Assembly (NCBI RefSeq): GCF_040869045.1 | Contig: NC_090321.1 | Coordinates: 88,022,603 to 88,086,602 of the forward strand | DNA: 64,000 bases | Origin: Eurosta solidaginis | Lineage: Eukaryota > Arthropoda > Insecta > Diptera > Tephritidae | Direction of reading: 5' to 3' | Part shown: piece by piece, positions 43,695-54,854 of the stretch | Numbering within the stretch: position 1 is the stretch's first letter | Layout of the letters: each line of letters begins with the position of its first letter | Program-made: the position numbers and the translations under genes | Notes under the pieces: generated by a model | What the model saw: only the letters and a program-made list of their open reading frames with translations | Databases searched by the model: none | What the model was told of the DNA's origin: nothing

Positions 43695-44805
43695 TGATGG
43701 ATTGCCTGCGGAGCTATTCAAGTACGGCGGCGAGGAGTTGGTAAGGCGCATGCAGCAGCTTCTTAGCAAAATATGGGCGGAAGAGTGCATGCCCGACGGT
43801 TGGAATCTAAGTGTTCTTTGCCCAGCCCACAAGACGGGGGATACTGCAAAATGCACCAACTATTGTGCAATCAGCCTTCTCAATATCGCATAGAAGGTCC
43901 TTTCAAGTGTATTGTGCGAAAGATTGAAGCCCACCGTGAACCGGCTGATTGGACCTTATCAGTGCGGCTTCAGACCTGGTAAATCTACCATCGACAAGAT
44001 TTTCACAATGCGCCAAATCTTGGAAAAAACCCGTGAAAAAAGAATCGACACACATCACCTCTTCGTCGACTTTAAAGCCGCCTTCGACAGCACGAAAAGT
44101 AGCTGCATATATGCCGCTATGTCTGAATTTGGTTTCCCCGCAAAACTTATACGGCTGTGCAAAATTACGTTGAGCAACACCATCAGCTCAGTCAGAATTG
44201 GGAAGGACCTCTCCGAGCCGTTCGAAACTAAACGAGGTTTCAGACAGGGTGACCCCCAATCGTGCGATTTCTTTAATTTGGTGCTGGAGAAAATTATACT
44301 AGCTGCAGAACTTAACCGCACTGGAACAATATACTATAAAAGCGTGCAATTACTGGCATATGCTGATGACATTGATATCATCGGCCTAAACACCCGCGCT
44401 GTTAGCTCTGCTTACTCCAAACTGGAAAAAGAAGCGATAAAGATGGGTTTGATGGTGAATGAGGACAACACGAAGTACCTGCTGTCATCGAGCAAAGACT
44501 CAGCGCATATGCGCGTTGGCAACCACGCTAATGTTGGCAGCCATAATTTCGAAATAGTAAAAGACTTCGTTTATTTGGGAACCAGCATCAACACTAGCAA
44601 CAACATCAGCACTGAAATCCAGCGAAGAATCAATATTGCCAATAAATGCTACTTTGGACTAGGTAGGCAATTGAAAAGTAAAGTCCTCTCTCGGCGAACG
44701 AAAATCATACTCTACAAGTCACTTATCGTACCCGTCCTGCTATATGGGGCAGAAGCATGGACCATGACAACAGCAGATGAAGCGGCTTTGGGAGTGTTCG
44801 AGTGA
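43695..44805 (+). pseudogene. LINE reverse transcriptase with one internal stop
   Basis: A single reading frame is interrupted by TAG at 43891-43893 (…LLNIA stop KVLSSV…). RT landmarks in order: PAELFKYGGEEL, GDTAKCTNYCAISLLN, GPYQCGFRPGKSTIDKI (motif 1-2 region), HHLFVDFKAAFDS (motif A with catalytic Asp), FRQGDPQSCDFFN (motif B; the usual LSC reads QSC), LLAYADDIDIIG (motif C, YADD intact), and a tail DFVYLGTSINTSNN, LLYGAEAWTMTTADE. It ends at a TGA where the family has FERKVLRKIYGP. The clade is uncertain (RTE- or CR1-like). About 370 codons remain and the N-terminal endonuclease is absent. Confidence 0.85.
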
Positions 44806-45134
44806 AAAGTTCTTCGAAAGATTTATGGACCTCTACGCGTTGGCGATGGCGAGTACCAAAGAAGATTTAATGATTTAATGAGCTATATGCAGACATCAAC
44901 ATAGTCCAGCGAATTAAAACGCAGCGGCTGCGCTGGCTAGGCCATGTTATGCGAATGAAAGATGATGCTCCGGCCAAGAAAGTGTTTCAATCGGAACCCG
45001 CCTATGGAAGCCTATGGAAGATTTAAACTCCCTTGGTGTGACCAATTGGCGCCGGTTGGCGAAGCGAAGGAGCGACTGGCGCGCCTTGTTGGACGGCCAT
45101 AACCGTTTAGACGGTTAAGCGCCAATTAAGTAAG
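43695..45134 (+). mobile_element. 5'-truncated LINE with 14-bp target duplication
   Basis: tatttggtttttac occurs at 43681-43694 and 45135-45148, bounding the insertion exactly. It starts mid-RT and ends with the family 3' end gcgccaatt followed by (taag). It carries two in-frame stops (TAG at 43891, TGA at about 44803) and a deletion near 45010 that removes the GRGRPPLRWKDQ codons present at 17616-17890. The long duplication and repeat tail identify target-primed integration. Confidence 0.85.
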
Positions 45135-45148
45135 TATTTGGTTTTTAC

Positions 45149-46192
45149 AATTCGCAAAAGACATAAATTGGTAAACCAGAATAGAGAATCATGTGTCGAA
45201 TTGTGAAAATAAATTAAACTAAATTTGGTTCATATCTCTTCTGTCAACAAATTTTTAATTCAGTTACAACCTTTTCAACCTGCCTCCTAAGATATGACTT
45301 TATTAACAGAATATACGAGATGCGTCGTTTTTTACATAACTTCTAAGTTAGGTCCTCTCTATGAGGATAGGTCACCATATACATATATGTATGTAAGTGT
45401 TTGATAACAATATGCCTATGCTTTGCAGACAAAACTTAAATATATTTTGAAGGATTGGAAAGATTTCGCGGTACAGCGGCAAGATAAAGCATAAGCATAC
45501 TGGCCTTTGCACTTGTGAGCGTTTCATTGGTAATAAAGAGAGGATATATTTATTCCGCCAAATTCTTTCAGGAAGTACTTAAATTAACTCGTGATATTTG
45601 CATCGAGTTCTACCTGAAATGCAAAACAAAACGTTATTACATTTCAAAGGTTTGAAAAATGAGCATCTCGAATTATAATATTATTGCACCAAACTCTTAA
45701 ATTAGCATATGCCTCATGACTTACATATATGATGGCTTTTGTTTATCAAAAACTTTCAAGCAGTAGCATTGACCGACGGAATACGTTATTTTTTTTATTT
45801 TTTTTTTTTTGCAGTGCAGTTTAAATTTAGTAAGCAGATGCTAATGACTTTAATTACAATTTGCTACACCAAAAATATGCAATGATTCTCATATGGAAAA
45901 TAAATTTTGTCATAACCGATAGAATAAGAAACATTTTTTTTCTCAGTCACTTCATATATATTATAACCAACGAACCCACAAAGGCTATGACAAAATATTA
46001 TTTCTAAGTATGTATGTATATGAAAGTCCCAGCATAATATTTATTTGGATCTTTGTAGCGCAGTGTTATTTAATAACCAATAAAACACGTTCCGGAACTT
46101 GACTGCCAAAGCAAAGTATCGACAGAGGACCAAAATACTATTTTTCTTTTTTTGCCACTCTTTGGCAAAATTCAATGCAAAACAAATAAGAG
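45149..46192. other. AT-rich interval with no supported feature
   Basis: No frame, repeat family or RNA gene is recognisable on either strand. Confidence 0.35.
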
Positions 46193-46240
46193 AGTCTAAG
46201 TTCGGGTGTAACTAAACAAAATATACTTAAATGTGGTCTA
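46193..46240 (-). mobile_element. DINE-1-like 3'-end fragment
   Basis: 'gagtctaagttcgggtgtaa' and 'ctaaacaaaatatact' match the hairpin end of E2-type elements with a decayed stem. Nothing more of the element remains. Confidence 0.5.
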
Positions 46241-46972
46241 CGGTCGTGCAGTTAATTCACAGATATTGCTTTTCCAATATTATTGAGACACTCCTCTCTG
46301 CGAAAACAGTTTTAAGTCATAATAAATCGCACGTATTATTGTAAACTGATTCAACTCAAAATTTTTATTTCTTTTAGATTTTATGAAAGACCAAGTTAAC
46401 CACCTGACGAGATTACTCAAAAATACCAAAATAGCGGACATACCTGCCTTTGAATCTCATTTTATTATGTAACTCTATGAAAAAATAACACTTTGCGTTT
46501 TCCCAACAAATTTTAATTTTGGATTACATCTGTTTACAGTAAAACGTGCGAAATATGAAACTGTCAAGCGTAATAATAGTAACTGATATGGATCTAATGA
46601 GCACTTGTAGTCATTAGTTTTTAAATATGTATGTATCTACGAAATTTGTACCCTTTTACAGCTATTCTAATTTAAAGAAGTGAGGCCCGCTTTTTCAGTA
46701 GTTGGTTAAACTAAGCTTAAAGTAAAACTATTTAAACTCTACTCATATTTAAACTCCACTAAATCACAAAGCAGTCTTTAATTACAGTATAAGGCCGCCT
46801 TCGGGTAAGCTGTTTTGTATGGCAACATTGGTTTAGCCATTATACAGAAAATTTGCAGTTACGGTAGCAGCTGAATTTTTTGCCCAAAAAACATGAAAAA
46901 ATATCTTTACAGCATAATAACTCATAATAAAAGCGTAGTTGCACTAACAAACTATGTTGTAAATGTACTTTG
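46241..46972. other. No clear feature
   Basis: AT-rich interval. Nothing recognisable. Confidence 0.35.
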
Positions 46973-47463
46973 AACAAGTAAGGAAGGCTAAGTTCGGGTG
47001 TAACCGAACATTACATACTCAGTTGAGAGCTATGGAGACAAAATAAGGGAAAATCACCATGTAGGAAAATGAACCTCGGGTAACCCTGGAATGTGCTTGT
47101 ATGACATGCGTATCAAATGAAAGGTATTAAAGAGTATTTTAAGAGGGAGTGGGCCATAGTTTTATAGGTGGACACCTTTTCGAGATATCGCCATAAAGGT
47201 GGACCAGGGCTGATTCTAGAATTTGTTTGTACGATATGGGTATCTAGTGAAAGGTGTTAATGAGTATTTTAAAAGGGAGTGGGGCTTAGTTCTAAAGGTG
47301 GACGCCTTTTCGAAATATCGCCATAAGGTGGACCAGGGGTGACTCTGGAATTTATTTGTACGATATGGGTATCAAATGAAAGGTGTTAATGAGTATTTGA
47401 AAAGAGAGTGGGCCTTAGTTCTATAGGTGGACGCCTTTTCGGGATATCGTTATAAAGATGGAC

Positions 47464-48288
47464 ATTCTACCAGTTGGCGCAGGAATGAATTGAGTGGGAT
47501 AAGTGGTTAAAAATTGAAGCTTATATCATAGTTCACAACTTGATGATGGAGCAACATGTTAAGAGACTTCTACTCGCTACCGGGGACGCGGATCCTTCAA
47601 GAATTTTGTGAGATATTGTAGCTTTCCTCAATAGCCTGCCGATGAGCTAAAAGTTTTAAGCTGGGAAAATATTAAGGAGTATGTAAATGGCGGCCGCCGT
47701 GGTGTGGTGGTAGCGTACTCCTCCTACCACACCGAAGATCCTGGATGCACGCCCCGGGCAAAGCAACATCAAAATTTCAGAAACAAGTGTTTTCAATTAG
47801 AAGAAAATGTTTTAAGCGGGGTCGGCCCTCGGCAGTGTTTGACAAGCACTCCGACTGCATTTCTGCTATGATAATTTGGGGATTGATCCCAAAAATTAAG
47901 GACTAACGCGTCATCATTTCAGGATTGTTCTCTGAATACTTTTCGCACTATCTCCGACGATATTTTGAGATCGCTATCAATGCAGAATAATTTCGATATT
48001 GTATTCGGATTAATTTTGCATTTTTTTTTCAGGATGGTTTGGAAGTTTGGAGTTGTTTCCAGTGTCACCTCGTGACAATTTCGGCATCACAATGTAGTGC
48101 GATTTTTTTACTTATGGTAAACTTGCGGTTGGCTTATTTTCCTGCAGGGGTCTATTGCGGCCATCTATGATACCAATACTAATACTCCCTACCATGTTTA
48201 CATTTAAGAGTTACAACACATGAATCATACAAAAATCGATTCACAATAACCAACTCTCTATTCCATTTTCAGATCACATTAAAACTAA
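47464..48288. other. 825-bp insert in the E4 array, carrying a SINE
   Basis: The first part reads IEAYIIVHNLMMEQH on the plus strand, which vaguely recalls the last conserved helix of PIF/Harbinger-type nucleases, but this is weak. Next comes a SINE (47689-47880). The remainder, to 48288, is AT-rich and unrecognised. I see no inverted ends or target duplication. Confidence 0.4.
47689..47880 (+). mobile_element. SINE with tRNA-like head, 3'-truncated
   Basis: Best-preserved head in the window. ggcggccgccgtggtgtggt is followed by 'ggtagcgtactcctcctacc' (A-box-like region), then gatcctggatgcacgccccg (B-box-like region), 'gcaaagcaacatcaaaattt' and 'cctcggcagtgtttgacaag'. It stops at about 47880 near 'ctgctatgataattt', where other copies continue. 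The head fits derivation from a tRNA gene. Confidence 0.75.
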
Positions 48289-49070
48289 GTGACTCTAGAA
48301 TTAGTTTGTACGATATGGGTACCAAATAAAAGGTGTTAATGAGTATTTTAAAAGGGAGTGGGCCTTAGTTCTATGGGTGGACGCCTTTCCGAGATATCGC
48401 CATAAAGGTGGACCAGGGGTGACTCTAGAATTAATTTGTACGATATGGGTATCAAATGAAAGGTGTTAATGAGTATTTTAAAAGTGGGTGGGCCTTAGTT
48501 CTATGGGTGGACGCCTTTTCGAGATATCGCCATAAAGGTGGACCAGGGATGACCATAGAATTTGTTTGTACGATATGGGTATCAAATGAAAGGTGTTAAT
48601 GAGTATTTTAAAAGGGAGTGGGCCTTAGTTCTATAGGTAGACGCCTTTTCGAGATATCGCCGTAAAGGTGGACCAGGGGTGACTTTAGAATTTTTTTACG
48701 ATATGGGTATCAAATGAAAGGTGTTAACGAGTATTTTAAAAGGGAGTGGGCCTTAATTCTATAGGTGGACGCCTTTTCGGGATATCGTTATAAAGGTGGA
48801 CCAGGGTTGACTCTACAATGCGTTTGTACATTATGGGTATCAAACGAAAGGTGATAATGAGTGTTTTAAAAGGGAGTGGGCCTTAGTTCTATAGGTGGAC
48901 GCCTTTTCGATATATCGCCATAAAGGTGGACCAAGGGTGACTCTATAATGTGTTTGTAAAATATGGGTGTCAAATTAAAGGTATTAATAAGAATTTTAAA
49001 AGGGAGTGGTTGTAGTTGTATATGTGAAGGCGTTTTCGAGATATCGACCAAAATGTGGACCAGGGTGACC
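48289..49070 (-). repeat. Right part of E4's 130-bp array
   Basis: About six monomers in the same phase as E2/E3. The last ones show the array-end variant (gtcaaattaaaggtattaat, 'gtagttgtatatgtgaaggc') that also closes the arrays of E2 and E3. Confidence 0.85.
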
Positions 49071-50394
49071 CAGAACATCATCTGTCGGGTACCGCTCATT
49101 TATTTATATATTTAGTACCACGAAGAGTATTCCTGCCATGATTCCAAGGGCTTTTGATTTCGCCCTGCAGAACTTTTTCATTTTCTTTTATTTAATATGG
49201 TAGGTGTCACACCTATTTTACAAAGTTGTTTTCTAAAGTTATATTTTGCGTCAATAAATCAATCCAATTACCATGTTTCAACCCTTTTTTCGTATTTGGT
49301 ATAGAATTATGGCACTTTTTCCATTTTTCGTAATTTTCGATATCGAAAAAGTGGGCGTGGTCATAGTCAGATTTCGGCCATTTTTTATGCCAATAGAAAG
49401 TGAGTTCAGATAATTATGTGAACTGAGTTTAGTAAAGATATATCGATTTTTGCTCAAGTTATCGTGTTAATGGCCGAGCGGAAGGACAGACGGTCGACTG
49501 TGTGTAAAAACTGGGAGTGGCTTCAACCGATTTCGCCCTTTTTCACAGAAAACAGTTATCGTCCTAGAATCTAAGCCGCTACCAAATTTCACAAGGATTG
49601 GTAAATTTTTGTTCGACTTATGGCATTAAATGTATCCTAGACAAATCAAATAAAAAAGGGAGGAGCCACGCCCATTTTGAAATTTTCTGTTATTTTTGTA
49701 TTTTGTTGCACCATATCATTACTGGAGTTGAATGTTGACATAATTTACTTATATACTGTAAAGATATTAAATTTTTTGTAAAAATTTCACTTTAAAAAAA
49801 AATTTTTTTTTAAAGTGGGCCTGGTCGTTCTCCGATTTTGCTAATTTTTCTTAAACATACATATAGTAATAGGAGTAACGTTCCTGCCAAATTTTATCAT
49901 GATATCTTCAACGACTGCCAAATTACAGCTTGCAAAACTTCTAAATTACCTTCTTTTGAAAGTGGGCGGTGCCACGCCCATTGTCCAAAATTTTACTTAT
50001 TTTCTATTCTGCGTCATAAGTTCAACGCACCTACCAAGTTTCATCGCTTTATCCCTCTTTGGTAATGAATTATCGCAATTTTTCGATTTTTCGAAATTTT
50101 CGATATCGAAAAAGTGGGCGTGGTTATATTCCGATCTCGTTCATTTTAAATAGCGATCCCAGATGAGCGCCCAGGAATCTACATACCAAGATATCTCAAA
50201 ATTTACTCAAGTTATCGTGTTAACGGACAGACGGACGGACGGACGGACATGGCTTAATCAAATTTTTTTTCGATACTGATGATTTTGATATATGGAAGTC
50301 TATATCTATCTCGATTCCTTTATACCTGTACAACCAACCGTTATCCAATCAAAGTTAATATACTCTGTGAGCTCTGCTCAACTGAGTATAAAAA

Positions 50395-50892
50395 CGGGCC
50401 CTCATAGAGTTTAAGCTCGGTTTATATACCCAGCTGTTGATTTACAATAAAACACACTATTTTTTACAGAAATATTTAACAGTATCATTTACCTATTTCT
50501 ATTAAATTAGCTTCATTAATATCTTCACCTTTGAAAGTAATAGACTATACTAATTTGTTCATGAACAGGCTTCTCTGATCTAAATTGGTTATGCGAATAT
50601 AAAAATAAAATTATTACACATTTTTCTCAACATTTCGCTATCCTTTTTTTCAAAAACGTGTCAGTTCCAATTTTTCCCCCTAACCTCTCCTTAATTTTCT
50701 CATCTCCGTCCATTCTGTGGTCTCCTCTCCTATATATCTTTCCTTCGCACTTTCTCCTTTCCTAGTAAGTCGCACCATAAGTTGTTTTTTAGAATGGGTG
50801 GGCCCCCGGTTTACTTCCATAAGATAAGATGAAAAACGGACCGAATTGTGAGTCTAAAGCAACCAAAAACCCTACTGAAAACACACAGAGGG
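50395..50892. other. No clear feature
   Basis: AT-rich, then a pyrimidine-rich patch (about 50640-50760). Nothing supported. Confidence 0.35.
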
Positions 50893-51090
50893 TCCTAGCC
50901 AGTAGTTTGGCAAACAATCCGAATATATTTCTGTTATGAAAAGCTTAGCGAAAATTGATCTGCCTTGCAGATGCCGAACGTAATCAGCGTAATATATGAA
51001 GGTACCGTCCTGCTAATTTTTAGAAAAAAATTTAATTATTGCACGATGCAAATTGAAAGAGAAGTTTGGCTTGGTATATCGAGCCTTGTT
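50893..51090 (+). mobile_element. SINE fragment, strongly diverged
   Basis: 'gtttggcaaacaatccgaat', 'atatttctgttatgaaaagc', 'gatctgccttgcagatgccg' and 'gcaaattgaaagagaagttt' follow the order of the SINE body. The head and AT tail are unclear. Confidence 0.6.
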
Positions 51091-51249
51091 TTTATTTTCG
51101 CTATTGAAGCGTGTTTGTTGGTGTTGTTTTTTAATATTCTAGCTACTCATGAAAATCGCCTACGCCTCGCAAAGCTCGCTACAACACGCTTGCTCTACAT
51201 GTTTCTTCGCTCGCGAGCAAAGGATTTTTTCCATAGTATAGGATAGGCT

Positions 51250-52480
51250 TTACAGTCGCTGTAAATACCCAATGAGAGAGGAGACGATAAACTCCACATC
51301 CCAACATTCCTTTACATGCATAAAGTGTCACGGAAAGCTTCCACGGCAACCTACTGTCTAGAAAGATTCATAGATGTTTTGTGCAAAATTTCTCATTCAG
51401 GGTAACTACTCCTAGCTTAGGCTTGGCCCCTTTTGGGACCTTGTACATCTTAGTAAACAATACCGTATTCGTCTTCTCAGCGATGGCTGTCAACACCTTA
51501 TAAGTTGACTAGGTATGCACATTGGGGCGGGTCGATTTGTGGGGAGCCAAAAAAATCTCCCATTACTCTGTGAAAATCTTATTCTAGGGATCAAAATAAG
51601 AAACTTTGCCGAAGGAACCATACCCCTAAAACGAATTCTGATGTCCCCCCCCCCCCCCCCAATTTGGGTCGAACTTTTGGGTAGGGGCAAATTTTGAAAA
51701 ATCCCACTTTGACCCATTTAGAGTGCTCCAATCGAGTCCAAATGTATGACCTACCCCCACTAATTTTCGAGGCCCGACCCACCGATGCCAGTGGCACACC
51801 CCCTGAAACCCCCCTGGGGGTAAAGTGCATCAGAATTCGTTTTAGAGGTATGGTTCCTTCGGCAAAGTTTCTTATTTTGATCCCTAGAATACGATTTTCA
51901 CAGAGCAATGAGCGATTTTTAAATCGACCCGCCCTAATGTACATACATATATCACAAAGCGCCAGATACATCAAAGAGCTAATCTTTGAAGACACTTTCC
52001 ACTCGTGACAATTGCAACATCAACTGCGTAAGTCGTAAGTAGACGGATCCCTCTCTGAACCGCCTGCGGCGCCCCGCTGTCCAATGATTTCGTGGTCTCA
52101 TACAATACCCATTGTGAAGTAACATTCCTGCAATTTAACATGCAGGCGATCCATTTAGTTATGGCTAAGACCATCCATGATTGCCCATTTAGAGACACTG
52201 TTGAAAGCCCCGGCAATGTCTAAGAAGACTCCTAAGGCATACTCCTTATATACCAGAGCTTTCTGTATGTTTACCAGCACCCTATGCAGTGCAGTGTCTA
52301 CCTACTTGCCTTTGATGTACGCATGTTGTATTGTGCAGAGCAGCTTTTCTTACACTTTTTACTTTATGAACACATCTTTCAGCCACTCAAAGGTTTTGAG
52401 CAGAAATGAGTCCATTAATGGTGGTGGTTTTCTTAACCACAAAAACACTGACGAAGCCTTAAGGAATTTACGGTATGGTA
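51250..52480 (-). pseudogene. LINE reverse transcriptase split by a MITE; YADD mutated
   Basis: On the minus strand, downward from 52330, the reading gives VDTALHRVLVNIQKALVYKE, LGVFLDIAGAFNSV (motif A) and RLLTTYAVDVAIVTSGKCL at about 52010-52045. There motif C reads YAVD instead of YADD, so the polymerase is catalytically dead. After the MITE (51520-51939) the frame resumes with NTVLFTKMYKVPKGAKPKLG and FLDSRLPWKLSV, the downstream 'primer grip'-side blocks of the same family. Stops and frameshifts are frequent. The family looks R1/jockey-like and differs from the LINE at 43695. Confidence 0.7.
51520..51939. mobile_element. 420-bp MITE with ~120-bp inverted ends
   Basis: cattggggcgggtcgattt at the left and its inverse cgacccgccctaatg at the right begin long arms. 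The arms pair through tagggatcaaaataagaaac, 'tttgccgaaggaaccatacc' and 'aaacgaattctgatg'. The loop holds a C homopolymer (51644-51660). The flanks are ca and ta, possibly a decayed TA duplication. It lies inside a LINE RT pseudogene. The overlapping minus- and plus-strand frames of 60-134 codons are by-products of the inverted arms. Confidence 0.75.
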
Positions 52481-52514
52481 CGATATAAATATATTGACAA
52501 TTACCTTAGTAGTA

Positions 52515-52770
52515 TGGTTTCATTTGACTTGAAAGAGTTTCATTTGAAATGAAAAAGGTGTCATTTAAAATGAAAAAAGTTTCATTTGACTTGAAAAAAG
52601 TTTAATTTAAAATGAAAAAAGTTTCATTTAAAATTAAAAAAGGTTCATTTGAAATGAAAAAAGTTCCATTTGAAATGAAAAAAGTTTCATTTGACTTGAA
52701 AAAAGTTTCATTTGAAATGAAAAAAGATTCATTTAAAATGAAAAAAGTTTCATTTGACCTGAAAATGCTA
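52515..52770. repeat. 21-bp minisatellite (tttcatttgaaatgaaaaaa type)
   Basis: About twelve tandem units of a gtttcatttgaaatgaaaaa-like sequence with variants 'catttgacttgaaa' and 'catttaaaatgaaa'. Each unit is itself partly palindromic (catttgaaatg). The period of 21 keeps frames open, giving a meaningless SNETFFI-type repeat peptide on the minus strand. Confidence 0.85.
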
Positions 52771-53088
52771 TAACACCATAATGATGTATAGATGTTTAGC
52801 TGTTTCAATAATTAATCCAAAGATGTGTAGTTATTAAATTATATGAATTACACATACATGTATATTAATAGCCATTATTAATAAAATGTTAAAAAGGTGT
52901 TTAAATTATAAAGCAATAAAAATTATGGGAAATTTTGACAGCAATAGTTTACAAAAAAAAATAAATAATATTTGTGAAATAACAACAATAGTAAGCAGAG
53001 CTGCTCAACCCCTACACACATATAACACTTTTGTTTTTGTTTTGACCTGAACAACAGGCACAGATAAAAATTCACACTTTGAATATAA
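52771..53088. other. No clear feature
   Basis: AT-rich interval. Nothing recognisable. Confidence 0.35.
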
Positions 53089-54636
53089 AACAAGTAAGGA
53101 AGGATAAGTTCGGGTGTAACCGAATATTACATACTCAGCTGAGAGCTATGGAGACAAAATAAGGGAAAATCACCATGTAAGAAAATGAACCAAGGGTAAC
53201 CCTAGAATGTGTTTGTACGATATGGGTATCAAAAGAAAGGTGTTAATGAGTATTTTAAAAGGGAGTGTTGGTAGTTGTATACGTGAAGGCGTTTTTGAAT
53301 ATTGACCAAAATGTGGACCTGGGTGACCCAGAACATCATCTGTCGGGTACCGCTAATTTATTTATATATGTAATACCTCGAACAGTATTCCTGCCAAGAT
53401 TCCAAGGGCTTTTGATTTCGCCCTGCAGAACTTTTTCATTTTCTTCTACTTAGTATGGTAGGTGTCACACCCATTTTGCAATAAACCAATCCAATTACTA
53501 TGTTTCATCCCTTTTTTTATATTTGTTATAGAATTATGAAATTTTTTTCATTTTTTCGTAACTTTCGATATTGAAAAAGTGGTCGTGGTCATAGTCGGAT
53601 TTCGGCCATTTTTTTACACCAATACAAAGTGAGTTCAGATAAGTACCTGAACTGAGTTTAGTAAAAATATATCGATTTTTGCTCAAGTTATCGTGTTAAC
53701 GGCCGAGCGGAAGGACAGACGGTCGCCTGTGTATAAAAACTGGGCGTGGATTCACCCGATTTCGCCCTTTTTCATAGAAAACAGTAACCGTCCTTGGGTC
53801 TAAGCCCCTACCAAATTTCACAAGGATTGGTAAATTTTTGTTCGACTTATGGCATTAAAAGTATCCTAGACAAATTAAATGAAAAAGCGCGGAGCCACGC
53901 TCAATTTGAAATTTTCTTTTATTTTTGTATTTTATTGCAACATATCATTACTGGAGTCGAATGTTGACATAATTTACTCATATACTGTAAAGATATTAAA
54001 TTTTTTGTTAAAATTTGACTTAAAAAAAATTTTTTTTAAGTGGGCGTGGTCGTTCTCCGAGTTTGCTAATTATTATTAGGTATAGATATAGTAATATGAG
54101 TAACGTTCCTGAGAAATTTCATCATGATATCTTCAACGACTGCCAAATTACAGCTTGCAAAACTTTTAAATTACCTTCTTTTAAAAGCGGGCGGTGCCAC
54201 GCCCATTGTACAACATTTTACTAACTTTCTATTCTGCGTCATAAGTTCAACTCACCTACCAAGTTTCATCGCATTATCCGTCTTTGGTAATGAATTACCC
54301 CACCTTTTCGGTTTTTCGAAATTTTCGATATCGAAAAAGTGGGCGTGGTTATAGTCCGACATCGTTCATTTTAAATAGCGATCTGAGATGCGTGCCCAGG
54401 AACCTCCATACCAAATTTCATCAAAATGCCTCAAAATTTACTCAAGTTATCGTGTTAAGAGACAGACGGACTTACGGACGGACGGACGGACATAGCTCAA
54501 TCAAATTTGTTTTCGATACTGATGATTTTGATATGTGGAAGTCTATATCTATCTCAATTCCTTTATACCTGTACAACCAACCGTTATCCAATCAAAGTTA
54601 ATATACTCTGTGAGCTCTGCTCAACTGAGTATAAAA
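53089..54636 (-). mobile_element. DINE-1-like element E5, array reduced to about one monomer
   Basis: It has both ends of the family (aacaagtaaggaaggataag with hairpin, and ctcaactgagtataaaa), the full core, and a degenerate GGAC microsatellite (about 54470-54495). The tandem array is only one to one and a half units long (about 53205-53330), made from a first-unit edge and the array-end variant. It is the shortest complete copy here at 1.55 kb. Confidence 0.65.
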
Positions 54637-54854
54637 TATACATAGCCCTCATATATAAATTCGATTCATATGGAAGTGCCTGAATTTCATATGAAAGTGC
54701 AAATAAAAAGCACTTCCATATGAAGCCAAGGCACTTCGGTTTGTTATTCAAATTTACACTAACAATTTGACAACAAAAAATGTTTCAAAACCATTGTAAA
54801 CTCAGAAAAATTTTAATTCAAAATAAATAAGCCAGCTTTAAACAAAATAAGTAA
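54637..54854. other. Short interval with a small inverted repeat
   Basis: catatggaagtgc (about 54669) is inverted as 'gcacttccatatg' (about 54710-54722). Nothing else. Confidence 0.45.

Larger units (their letters stand above)
46973..50394 (-). mobile_element. DINE-1-like element E4, array interrupted by an insert
   Basis: Full-length minus-orientation copy: aacaagtaaggaaggctaag, hairpin, subterminal tactcagttgagagc, monomers (about 47100-47463 and 48289-49070), core with 'gggcgtgg' and cgatatcg boxes, GGAC microsatellite near 50230-50250, and the end ctcaactgagtataaaa at 50394. A foreign 825-bp block replaces part of one monomer at 47464-48288. Monomers flanking the insert do not join perfectly (left ends after 'tggac', right resumes at 'gtgactctag'), so a few bases were lost or changed. 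Confidence 0.65.

Noticed and set aside
43695..44805. Possible host reverse-transcriptase gene
   Set aside because: Target duplications, a repeat tail, internal stops and other copies in the window show it is a truncated LINE.
47689..47770. Possible functional tRNA gene
   Set aside because: The A- and B-box-like blocks belong to the head of a SINE present in several truncated copies. I could not fold a complete cloverleaf with an anticodon arm.
51591..51995. 134-codon minus-strand frame and overlapping plus-strand frames
   Set aside because: They are produced by the inverted arms and C-run of a MITE. The same peptide (GIKIRNFAEGTIPLKRIL) appears on opposite strands.
52602..52808. 68-codon frame with SNETFFI repeats
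   Set aside because: Translation of a 21-bp minisatellite.
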